Shown here: piece after piece, positions 1-6,886 of the stretch
Layout of the letters: every line of letters begins with the position of its first letter
Numbering within the stretch: the stretch's first letter is position 1
Assembly: GCA_002320775.1 (NCBI GenBank)
Contig: DCKY01000116.1
Span: 1-38,753, forward strand
Length of the DNA stretch: 38,753 nucleotides
Direction: 5' to 3'
Source of the DNA: Planctomycetes bacterium UBA1662
Lineage (GTDB): Bacteria; Planctomycetota; UBA8108
The notes under the pieces: generated by a model
Told to the model about the DNA's origin: nothing
The model's input: the letters and a program-made list of their open reading frames with translations, nothing else
Databases searched by the model: none
Made by a program: the position numbers and the translations under genes

Positions 1-198
1 GACGAGGCCAAGGAGATCTTTTCGGCCATGGACAGCAATAAAGACAATAAGTTGACCGCCGATGAGCTCATCAGCAGCAAGAAGATCGCGGACAATGAGC
101 TGGCCGGTGAAATCTTCAAGGCTCTCGACACCAACAGTGATGGCTCTCTGGTGATCCCCGAGTACCTGCGCGTCTGGGGCGTCTGGGCACGGAGCTGA
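1..198 (+). CDS. EF-hand calcium-binding protein, C-terminal end (5' truncated by window)
   Basis: The frame is open from base 1 to the TGA at 196-198, leaving 65 codons. Two canonical EF-hand loops are visible. Loop 1 has D11, N13, D15, K17, T19 and E22 (DSNKDNKLTADE). Loop 2 has D43, N45, D47, S49, V51 and E54 (DTNSDGSLVIPE). Each follows a helix with the spacing of a paired EF-hand, so this is a probable calcium-binding module. Short secreted or periplasmic EF-hand proteins are common in planctomycetes, but the N-terminus and any signal peptide lie outside the window, so location is unknown. A hairpin with a T-run follows 36 bases after the stop, so the gene ends its own transcript and is not co-transcribed with tsf. 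Confidence 0.85.
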   Translation, partial: DEAKEIFSAMDSNKDNKLTADELISSKKIADNELAGEIFKALDTNSDGSLVIPEYLRVWGVWARS

Positions 199-234
199 GC
201 TCAAAGCCGGCTGACTGGACCGGGACAGATCGAA

Positions 235-276
235 CGGGACCCTGGCGGAGCAGACCGCTGGAATCCCGCTTTTTTT
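235..276 (+). terminator. Rho-independent terminator after the EF-hand gene
   Basis: An imperfect hairpin pairs CGGGA (235-239) with TCCCG (264-268) and GCGG (244-247) with CCGC around the loop AGCAGA. It is followed by seven T residues at 270-276. This has the form of an intrinsic terminator on the plus strand. Confidence 0.65.
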
Positions 277-382
277 ATGCCATTTTTTTATTGGCCCCGG
301 TCTTCTTCATCATGTCCTTGACATCCGAAGCTTTCAGTGTTTTTTTGAGGGCTTGTATTCGGCTCCGGAAAGCCCGGATCAT
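275..382 (-). CDS. Possible 35-residue basic peptide (uncertain)
   Basis: A short minus-strand frame starts with ATG at 382 and stops with TAA at 277-275. It encodes an amphipathic-looking, Lys/Arg-rich peptide beginning MIRAFRSRIQALKK and ending GANKKMA. It fills most of the gap between the EF-hand gene and tsf. I see no Shine-Dalgarno sequence before the ATG, and part of the lysine content comes from A-runs, so this may be chance. I recognise no family. Confidence 0.2.
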   Translation of the reverse strand: MIRAFRSRIQALKKTLKASDVKDMMKKTGANKKMA

Positions 383-402
383 GGTAATAGCATTGAACTT
401 AC

Positions 403-430
403 GCCCCTTGAACACGGGGCTCCCTAGGAG
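403..430 (+). promoter_or_regulatory. tsf leader: 5-bp hairpin followed by Shine-Dalgarno AGGAG
   Basis: GCCCC (403-407) pairs perfectly with GGGGC (416-420) around an 8-base loop. It lies just before the ribosome-binding site AGGAG at 426-430, which is 8 bases from the ATG at 439 and fixes the tsf start. The hairpin could modulate ribosome access, but its length is also compatible with chance. I found no convincing -35/-10 pair in 277-400. Confidence 0.4.
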
Positions 431-438
431 TTATCGAA

Positions 439-1341
439 ATGGGAATTGACGCAAAAAGCGTAAAAGAACTTCGTGAAAAAACCGGCCTCCCGATGATGGA
501 GTGCAAGCAGGCGCTTGAAAAGGCGGATGGCGACATCTCACTGGCCATTGACGAACTCAGAAAATCCGGAGCCAAGGCGGAAGCCAAGCTGGCTGGAAGA
601 AAAGCCGAGCAGGGCCTGATCGGAAGCTACGTATCTGACGATGGCAAGCTTGGAGCCCTGGTCAGCGTCTGCTGCGAAACCGAGCCGGTCGCCAACAATG
701 AAGATTTCCAGAAGTTCGTCCAGGACCTGGTCGCGGTAATCGGAGCCTCCAAGCCCGCTGACCGCGATGCTCTCCTGGAGACCCCCATGTCCGGAGGCGG
801 CAGCGTCAAGGATGGCGTCACCGAGTTGATCAACCGGCTGCGTGAAAACATCTCGATTGGGGGCTTCTCCCTCATCGAAGCTGACGCCGTTGTCCAGTAT
901 GTCCATTTCGACAATCGAAAGGCCGGCATGGTCGGTCTCGCCGGCGGAAGCGCCGCCGATGAAGCAGTGGGCACCCTTGGAAAAGACCTCGGCATGCATA
1001 TTGTCTTCTCGGTACCGCAATGTCTCTCGCGGGATAAGCTCGATCCGGAGATCGTCGCCAAGGAAAAGGAAATTCGCCTGGCCGCGGCCCAGAACGACGA
1101 GAAGAACGCCAACAAGCCGGAAGAGATCCTCGAGAAAATTGTCGAAGGCCAGATCAACAAGTTCATCGCCGAGCAGTGCTTCCTCGAACAGGAGTTCATC
1201 CGTGACGATGAGAAACGCTCGGTGCAGGACTCGGTCGCGGCAAGCGGAACCGGGGTAACCGTCACCGACTATTGCTACATCGCCACCGACGCTCCCGACG
1301 CGGAAGCGTCAGAAGCTGAGACGGAAACGGCCGAGGAATAA
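439..1341 (+). CDS. tsf: Translation elongation factor Ts
   Basis: EF-Ts is the guanine-nucleotide exchange factor that recharges EF-Tu with GTP in the cytoplasm. The N-terminal UBA-like domain (residues 1-50) shows SVKELREKTGLPMMECKQAL and a GDISLAIDELRKSG segment. The core shows GMHIVFSVPQ and EGQINKFIAEQCFLEQEF, which match the family, and the 300-residue length is normal. AGGAG 8 bases upstream decides the start. The stretch that is normally T-D-F-V, the loop that inserts into EF-Tu, reads T81-E82-P83-V84 here, so the usual Asp and Phe are replaced. The C-terminus is a short acidic tail rich in Glu and Ala. The usual partner rpsB is not upstream; an EF-hand gene is there instead. The identification is firm. 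Confidence 0.97.
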   Translation: MGIDAKSVKELREKTGLPMMECKQALEKADGDISLAIDELRKSGAKAEAKLAGRKAEQGLIGSYVSDDGKLGALVSVCCETEPVANNEDFQKFVQDLVAVIGASKPADRDALLETPMSGGGSVKDGVTELINRLRENISIGGFSLIEADAVVQYVHFDNRKAGMVGLAGGSAADEAVGTLGKDLGMHIVFSVPQCLSRDKLDPEIVAKEKEIRLAAAQNDEKNANKPEEILEKIVEGQINKFIAEQCFLEQEFIRDDEKRSVQDSVAASGTGVTVTDYCYIATDAPDAEASEAETETAEE

Positions 1342-1384
1342 TAACTCGCAAGGCTCCATCTCCCCGCCCCCGGAGCATACCGGC

Positions 1385-2713
1385 TTAGCCGCCGCCCTTC
1401 CTGAGGGCGCCGCGTGCCCGCTTGCACTCTTCCCACCAGCGATTGAGCTCCTTCGCTGCTGAGCGTTTCGCCTCCGCATCGTTCAGCACCGAGTACTCGA
1501 GTGTGATCCCGGTGAGCGCCGACAGGGCTTCCATCGCATCCAGGGCTATGTCGTCGCTTCCGGACTTGAACCGCTTGATGAGAAAGGGAGTGACATCCAC
1601 GAGCTGGAGTTGAACGACGATCTCTCCCAGGTCGCCCAGCTCGCTCAACGTGCGCTCGCTCTCCTTGATGAGCTGCACAAGGAACTTCCGCTTCTCTTCA
1701 TCTCCCCCCTTAAGGTAAGCCGCCGCGGCCCAGACCTGGTGCCGGAGATCATCCGCGTCCAGCAACGAGGCAACCTTCCCATCGGTATCGGTGGCCGCAT
1801 CCACTCCCACGCCTGCCAGGGCCTTCAGCGCCTCGTCCCGAACCCCGAAATCTTCATCATCAGCGAGCAGCAACAGGGTCTCAACTCCGCCCGGCTGCCC
1901 GTCACAGAGCTTGCCAAGGATCGCGGCGACATGCCTGCGCTTCCTCGTGATCGGGTGCTTCGCCAAATCGAGCAGCCTCGCGAAGCCGTCCTCTCCAAGG
2001 CGCCCGAGTACACGCAGGCAGATCTCCGAGCCGAGCTCAAAATCTTCAGGGCGGCGGGAGAAGAAATCGCTGAGCGTAGATCTCAGGGCTTCGGAGTCGC
2101 TCTGCATAAAAATCCGCTCGGCGTTGACCCAGGCCTGGCTGCCGGAGAATTCACCGCATTCCTCAATGGCGTAGAAGGCGAGAACCACCTTATTCGGCAG
2201 CTCGTTGTGCTCCCAGGTATACTGTTTCCTGATAAAGTTCAGGCTCTTCAGGTAATTCGGCCTCCAGGGATTGATGGGCTGGCTCTTCTCAATACCTGCC
2301 AGCTGCAGAGACTCCGCTGAACCGCCGAGACGAATGGCTGGTTTCGGGCTGAAGAACCTTCCCCTGTCGACGATCTCAAGGCGAGTCCCGCCCTCCCTCA
2401 CCCTGAAAGGACCCTCGCCCGCGGGCGAGCCCTCGGAAAACACAAACTCCCAGCCTTTCCTGGTGTAGTAGGCTCCCCAATGCCTGTTCGGATCGTTGGC
2501 CAGCTGCTGGTAGACAGCCTTGGGCGAGTCAAATGAAGGAGCGAACCAATAGCGTAGGTCCTCGACGTCAAACTCGGGTATGTACATCAGCTCGAGCGTC
2601 AACTCCTCAAGCAAACGCTCGCTCGGAAAGTCCGCCTCGCCCTTCTCGCTGGAATGATCCTGGTCGCTCAGCTCTGTCACAAAAAGAACCTGGTAAGAGA
2701 AAAAATCGTCCAC
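1385..2713 (-). CDS. HEAT-repeat-like protein of unknown function
   Basis: This 442-residue protein has no obvious signal peptide or membrane segment. The N-terminal 200 residues form an unrecognised domain rich in aromatic and acidic residues. Residues of about 220-400 are alpha-helical repeats of the HEAT/PBS-lyase kind, for example segments around DEDFGVRDEALKALAGVG and SDDIALDAMEALSALTG. Such scaffolds usually bind proteins or nucleic acid, but no partner can be inferred. The frame begins with GTG at 2713; no good Shine-Dalgarno precedes it. A plausible promoter sits 22 bases further upstream, so the leader would be very short. The gene converges on tsf with a 43-base gap. Molecular role unknown. 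Confidence 0.8.
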   Translation of the reverse strand: MDDFFSYQVLFVTELSDQDHSSEKGEADFPSERLLEELTLELMYIPEFDVEDLRYWFAPSFDSPKAVYQQLANDPNRHWGAYYTRKGWEFVFSEGSPAGEGPFRVREGGTRLEIVDRGRFFSPKPAIRLGGSAESLQLAGIEKSQPINPWRPNYLKSLNFIRKQYTWEHNELPNKVVLAFYAIEECGEFSGSQAWVNAERIFMQSDSEALRSTLSDFFSRRPEDFELGSEICLRVLGRLGEDGFARLLDLAKHPITRKRRHVAAILGKLCDGQPGGVETLLLLADDEDFGVRDEALKALAGVGVDAATDTDGKVASLLDADDLRHQVWAAAAYLKGGDEEKRKFLVQLIKESERTLSELGDLGEIVVQLQLVDVTPFLIKRFKSGSDDIALDAMEALSALTGITLEYSVLNDAEAKRSAAKELNRWWEECKRARGALRKGGG

Positions 2714-2734
2714 GGCAGCCCGAGAAGGCAGGAT

Positions 2735-2762
2735 ATCCTAAGAAGTGCTCTTTAGGGTTCAA
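2735..2762 (-). promoter_or_regulatory. Candidate promoter for the HEAT-repeat gene
   Basis: Reading the minus strand, TTGAAC (2762-2757) is separated by 16 bases from TAGGAT (2740-2735). Four of six positions match consensus in each box. It lies 22 bases before the GTG start. Confidence 0.4.
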
Positions 2763-2785
2763 TAAAAAAACTCTGCGGATAGAAT
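2758..2785 (+). promoter_or_regulatory. Candidate promoter for the LolC/E-type permease
   Basis: A good -10 box, TAGAAT (2780-2785), stands 16 bases after a weak TTCAAT (2758-2763). Transcription would start near 2792, only about 9 bases before the ATG at 2801. It overlaps the opposing HEAT-gene promoter, so the two may interfere. Confidence 0.4.
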
Positions 2786-2800
2786 CCCCTCATAACTCTC

Positions 2801-4213
2801 ATGTACCGCTGGTGGATCGCCTACAAATATATCTGCTCCCGTTTCATCACCGTTGCGGCCCTTCTCGCCGTGACCCTGAGCGTGACGGTATTGATCATCG
2901 TGGTCGCCGTGATGGAAGGCTTCCGCAGCGAGATGCAGGACCGGATCCGGGGCACCACCAGCGACATCGTCGTTGAGAGCAAGATGTTCCTCGGACTGGA
3001 AAACCCTGAGGAGCTCCGCAAGAGCCTGGAGCAGGTCGATGGGGTAGAGAGCACCGAGGCCTTCGTGCAGACCTTCGCGCTCTATACATCCCCCTCGGGC
3101 CGCGGCACTGAGGATATGCTGATCACCGCAGTGGATCTCGACAACGAGACCTCCAGTAAAGATCTCGATGCGATGCTGCAGGCCGTACCGAAAGAGCCCC
3201 GATTCGACAGCAGGTTGCCAGCCGGTTTCGAACCTTACCGGGAGCGTGCCCGCAAGCTGTTTCATGCCCAGCCTCGAACCTCCCGTAAACTTTTTTCGGA
3301 GAAATGGCTGAAGAAGGATCTCTGGGAAGCGCAAGGAGTAGCTCCTGAACACATGCAGGAACGGTTCCACTGGCGAACCCTCTTGCCGCCAGTCGTCATT
3401 GGAGCAGAGAGCGGGCTGCTCCCGGGATCCGTCATCCGGCTCACCTCGTTCACCGCCGATGGCGCCCAGCCCGCGGAGCAGGAGTTCCTCGTCGCCGGCT
3501 ACTTCAAGACCGGGCTCTACGAGCTGGACTCCAAGGGAATCTTCATGCGGCTCCGGGAGGCCAACCAGTACCTGGAGCTCACCGACGCGGGAGGCAACAT
3601 GAAGGTCTCTGGCATCAGGGTCTCGGTGGATCCTGAACACGCCGGTCCGCAAGCCCTGCCGGCTCTCAAACGGAGGCTTGAGGCTGAGATGGAAAAAGCC
3701 GAGATCCTCTTTGTGAAAACCGAGACCTGGAGGGAGGCCCGGGCCACGCTCCTCAACGCGGTCAAGGCGGAAAAGATTATCGTCAGCATCATCCTCGGGG
3801 TGGTGATCCTCTTCGCCGGGTTCATGATCTTCATCATCCTCACGGTACAGGTGGTCGAGAAAGGCCGCGACATCGGCATCCTCCAGTCCATCGGAGCTAC
3901 CAGCACAGGAATCGCCAACCTCTTCTTCTTCGCCGGCACCAGCATCTGCCTGAGCGGCCTCGCCCTGGGAACTCTCTTCGGGGTCTCCTTCGGAATGGGC
4001 ATCAACACCTTCCAGCGCTGGATCCACCTCCTCACCGGCCTGGAGGTCTTCCCCCAGGACGTTTACTACCTTGACCACATCCCGGTGAAATTCCGCATTG
4101 AAGACCTCGCCTTCATCATCATCACGACCGTGGTGGTCAGCCTGCTGGCAAGTCTCATCCCCGCGCGGCGGGCGGCGAAGAAACTCCCGACCGAGGGGTT
4201 GCGGTACAGCTGA
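2801..4213 (+). CDS. LolC/LolE-family ABC transporter permease
   Basis: This 470-residue inner-membrane protein has the MacB/LolCE layout. One N-terminal membrane segment (about 15-38, ending in VAVMEGF) is followed by a large periplasmic domain (about 40-320) and three C-terminal membrane segments (about 326-350, 367-398 and 436-455). The stretch EKGRDIGILQSIGATSTGI after the second segment is the coupling region typical of FtsX-like permeases, and QDVYYLDHIPVKF matches LolC/E. The family extracts lipoproteins or other hydrophobic substrates from the inner membrane using a LolD-type ATPase. No ATPase gene is next to it here, so the partner must be elsewhere. No Shine-Dalgarno precedes the ATG, and the candidate promoter would give a nearly leaderless transcript. 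Confidence 0.88.
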   Translation: MYRWWIAYKYICSRFITVAALLAVTLSVTVLIIVVAVMEGFRSEMQDRIRGTTSDIVVESKMFLGLENPEELRKSLEQVDGVESTEAFVQTFALYTSPSGRGTEDMLITAVDLDNETSSKDLDAMLQAVPKEPRFDSRLPAGFEPYRERARKLFHAQPRTSRKLFSEKWLKKDLWEAQGVAPEHMQERFHWRTLLPPVVIGAESGLLPGSVIRLTSFTADGAQPAEQEFLVAGYFKTGLYELDSKGIFMRLREANQYLELTDAGGNMKVSGIRVSVDPEHAGPQALPALKRRLEAEMEKAEILFVKTETWREARATLLNAVKAEKIIVSIILGVVILFAGFMIFIILTVQVVEKGRDIGILQSIGATSTGIANLFFFAGTSICLSGLALGTLFGVSFGMGINTFQRWIHLLTGLEVFPQDVYYLDHIPVKFRIEDLAFIIITTVVVSLLASLIPARRAAKKLPTEGLRYS

Positions 4214-4270
4214 GCGCCAGCCAGCGCCGCGGAGGCCCGGCCGAGGCCGCTCTCTTTCGATGCTTGGCAC

Positions 4271-4300
4271 TTGTGGCAAGACGGGGATGTAGTTTGTAAT
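4271..4300 (+). promoter_or_regulatory. Candidate promoter for the NIPSNAP-hydrolase pair
   Basis: TTGTGG (4271-4276) and TGTAAT (4295-4300, five of six to consensus) are 18 bases apart. They lie about 80 bases before the NIPSNAP start, in a gap with no other gene. The -35 is weak. Confidence 0.35.
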
Positions 4301-4382
4301 AGGTGTTCCGTTGTCGATCCCATCCGGGCTCGACCCTCTTTTTTTCTTCCTACATCCATGTTCTACGACCAGGAGTCCAATT

Positions 4383-4811
4383 ATGAAATCACGTATCCTT
4401 CTTGCCGTTTCCCTTCTGAGTGTTCTCTGTGGCGCCGCCCTCCTGCTGCAGCCCGGCTCAAAAGTCTCCGCCGATGAGGGGCTCAAGGCCCGGGTGTTCG
4501 AGATGCGCACCTACACCACCGCAGAGGGAAGGCTCGATGTGCTGCACAAACGCTTCCGCGAGCACACCAACTACCTCTTCGTGAAACACGGCATGACCCT
4601 GATCGGCTACTGGACCCCGACCGACAAGCCCGAAACCCTGGTCTACATCCTCGCCTACCCGAGCATGGAAGCGCGCAAGAAGTCCTGGAAGGGTTTCATG
4701 GGCGACGCGGCCTGGAAGAAGGCCTGGGCCGATTCGAAGAAAGATGGACCGGTCGTCACCAAGGTTGAGGCTCAATTCTTCAACCCTACCGACTATTCTC
4801 CGATCCGCTAG
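4383..4811 (+). CDS. Secreted NIPSNAP-family protein
   Basis: The ATG at 4383 is chosen because AGGAG (4371-4375) lies 7 bases upstream and the product then opens with a typical signal peptide: MKSR, a hydrophobic core, then Ala/Ser-rich residues near position 30. The mature part carries the NIPSNAP ferredoxin-like dimeric alpha/beta-barrel signature: FEMRTYTTAEGRLD at its start, then a helix with Phe and His, and GYWTPTDKPETLVYILAYPS. The length of 142 residues is normal for one domain. NIPSNAP domains are of uncertain biochemical function; secreted single-domain versions are frequent in planctomycetes. A secreted hydrolase starts 14 bases after its stop, so the two are probably one transcript. 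Function of the pair is unknown. Confidence 0.88.
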   Translation: MKSRILLAVSLLSVLCGAALLLQPGSKVSADEGLKARVFEMRTYTTAEGRLDVLHKRFREHTNYLFVKHGMTLIGYWTPTDKPETLVYILAYPSMEARKKSWKGFMGDAAWKKAWADSKKDGPVVTKVEAQFFNPTDYSPIR

Positions 4812-4825
4812 GCTGAACTGGAAAA

Positions 4826-6886
4826 ATGAACAGGCTTGCTGACCAGGGGACGTCGCGGAAGCGCCGGGCTGCCTCCGTCTTCCTTCTGCTATGCGTACTG
4901 GCCGGCTTTCCAGGCCGGGGGGCCAGCGCCGCGGACCCCTATGTCCCGACCGAAAAAGAGCTCGGGAAGATCAGGGGAAAACTCGAAAAACTGCGGGAAC
5001 GTCTCGACAGGCTCTGGAAAAAAGCCGGGGTGATCCGAATCCCGGAGGACCGCTTCCTCGATGCGGAGATCTACGCCAAGGCGGGCGAATGGCTGCTGCG
5101 TTACCCTGGAGAGTTCTACGACAAGAGCTACGTCCAGAAAGCGCTGAAGGTGCTCGACACCGGTCTCGAACGCGCCTCGGCTCTCGAGGCCGGAAAAGCC
5201 CCCTGGCTGCAGGCCGCCGGGCGGCTGGCGCGCGCCTACCGCTCGAAGATCGACGGCAGTGTCCAGCCCTACGGCCTCGTAATACCGAAGGACTACGATG
5301 GGAAGACCCCTCTTCGCCTTGACCTGGTTCTGCACGGACGCAACGGCCGCCTCAGCGAGGTCAGCTTCCTGGCCAAACATGATTCCCCCCAGCCCCCCAC
5401 CCGCAAACACTTCGAGCTGCATGTCTTCGGCAGAACCAACAACGCCTACCGCTGGGCGGGCGAGGTCGACGTCTATGAAGCCCTCGCCTCGGTAGAACGA
5501 CAGTACCGGATCGACCCCGCACGGATTGTCCTGCGCGGATTTTCGATGGGCGGCGCAGGCGCCTGGCATATCGGGCTCCACGATCCCGGCAGGTGGGGAG
5601 CGATCGAGGCGGGCGCCGGCTTCAGCGACACCATCCGCTACGCCCGGCTCAAGGAGGTGCCGAGCCACCACAGGAAGGCCCTGCACATCTACGACGCGGT
5701 CGACTACTCCCTCAACGCCTTCAACGTACCGACCATCGGCTATGGAGGAGAGCTCGACAAGCAGCTGCAGGCCTCGGTCAACATCCGCGAGGCCCTGCAA
5801 TCAGGCGGCTTCCGTTTCAGCAAGGATGGCCTCAACTGGAAGCTCGATGAAATCCCAGCGGATGGAGTGGCTGGCCTGCGGGCGGTCTTCCTCGTCGGCC
5901 CGAAGTCCGGGCACCGGTTCCATCCGGAAAGCCGGAAAGTCTCGGCCGCCTTCATCAGGAAGCAGCTCAAGGCCCGGCCTGCTGAACCCGAAGAGCTTCG
6001 CTTCGTCACCTACACGATGCGCTACAACCGCTGCCGCTGGCTACAGGTCGAGGGCCTCAGAAAACACCTGGCGAGAGCCGAAGTCCGGGCGGTCTACAAA
6101 AAAGAAAAGAGCCTCCTGGTGCTTTCGACGAAGAATATTTCCCGGCTGAGCCTCTCCCCTCCATGGGAGATCGCCCGCATCGAACTCGATGGGCAGCAAC
6201 CGAAGCTGAAGAAGGTCTCCGGGACGGAACCGCTGACCTTCCAGCTTGTCGAGGGACGCTGGCTCCCGGGACTCCTGAGCAACCCGGGAGGCAGGTCGTT
6301 TGAAAAAAAACACGGTCTGCAGGGACCGATTGACGACGCCTTCATGGACTCCTTCCTCTGTGTGCGCCCCACCGGCAAGCCCATGCATCCGCGAGCCCAC
6401 GCCGGGGCCCTGCAGGAGCTCGAGAGACTGGAAAAAGAATTCCCCAAGTGGCTGCGCGGCGACATCCGGACCATCGAAGACCGCAAGACCCGGCTCGGGA
6501 AGGGCGGGACCCATCTCATCCTGTTTGGTGACCCGGGCAGCAACTCCCTGATCGCCGAGCTCCTGGCCGAGATCCCCGCCGCGCTGGAATGGGATAGCGA
6601 CAAGCTGAAAGTCGCCGGAGCCGGCCCTTTCGATCCAGGCTCCCATCTTCCCATGCTCATCTATCCGAACCCTAAAGACCCCGAGCACTACGTGGTCATC
6701 AACAGCGGCCATAGCTTCGGCGAGCGGGAGTTCAGAGGTACGAACGCCTACCTCTTCCCCCGCCGCGGCGACTATGCCGTCATCTCCCTGGAAGGGGAAA
6801 AAATTTACGGGCGCAAGGCGAAGACCTCGGGGTTCTTTGATGAGAGCTGGCAGCCCCCAGAGGACCTCAGCGGATCGGAACAATGA
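4826..6886 (+). CDS. Secreted alpha/beta-hydrolase (prolyl-oligopeptidase/esterase-like)
   Basis: This 686-residue protein has an N-terminal signal peptide (basic RKRR, then a hydrophobic stretch of about 17-30, then GASAADP). A short coiled-coil-like region (43-66) precedes the hydrolase domain. LVLHGRNG (168-174) would supply the oxyanion loop, G238-F-S240-M-G is the nucleophile elbow, and H363 in GHRFHP is a plausible catalytic histidine. D311 in GGELDKQ is a candidate acid. The fold resembles secreted esterases and prolyl-oligopeptidase-type hydrolases of planctomycetes. A second domain (about 380-686) of unrecognised function follows, with GPIDDAFMDSFL and a conserved-looking FGDPGSN segment. 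The substrate cannot be named. Its stop lies inside the convergent repeat-protein gene, with a 20-base overlap. Confidence 0.82.
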   Translation: MNRLADQGTSRKRRAASVFLLLCVLAGFPGRGASAADPYVPTEKELGKIRGKLEKLRERLDRLWKKAGVIRIPEDRFLDAEIYAKAGEWLLRYPGEFYDKSYVQKALKVLDTGLERASALEAGKAPWLQAAGRLARAYRSKIDGSVQPYGLVIPKDYDGKTPLRLDLVLHGRNGRLSEVSFLAKHDSPQPPTRKHFELHVFGRTNNAYRWAGEVDVYEALASVERQYRIDPARIVLRGFSMGGAGAWHIGLHDPGRWGAIEAGAGFSDTIRYARLKEVPSHHRKALHIYDAVDYSLNAFNVPTIGYGGELDKQLQASVNIREALQSGGFRFSKDGLNWKLDEIPADGVAGLRAVFLVGPKSGHRFHPESRKVSAAFIRKQLKARPAEPEELRFVTYTMRYNRCRWLQVEGLRKHLARAEVRAVYKKEKSLLVLSTKNISRLSLSPPWEIARIELDGQQPKLKKVSGTEPLTFQLVEGRWLPGLLSNPGGRSFEKKHGLQGPIDDAFMDSFLCVRPTGKPMHPRAHAGALQELERLEKEFPKWLRGDIRTIEDRKTRLGKGGTHLILFGDPGSNSLIAELLAEIPAALEWDSDKLKVAGAGPFDPGSHLPMLIYPNPKDPEHYVVINSGHSFGEREFRGTNAYLFPRRGDYAVISLEGEKIYGRKAKTSGFFDESWQPPEDLSGSEQ

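Noticed and set aside
2759..4510. Long minus-strand open frame (over 580 codons) opposite the LolC/E-type permease
   Set aside because: Its product is very rich in Glu, Asp, His and Gly, as expected from the antisense of a GC-rich gene; the plus strand has a clear family match.
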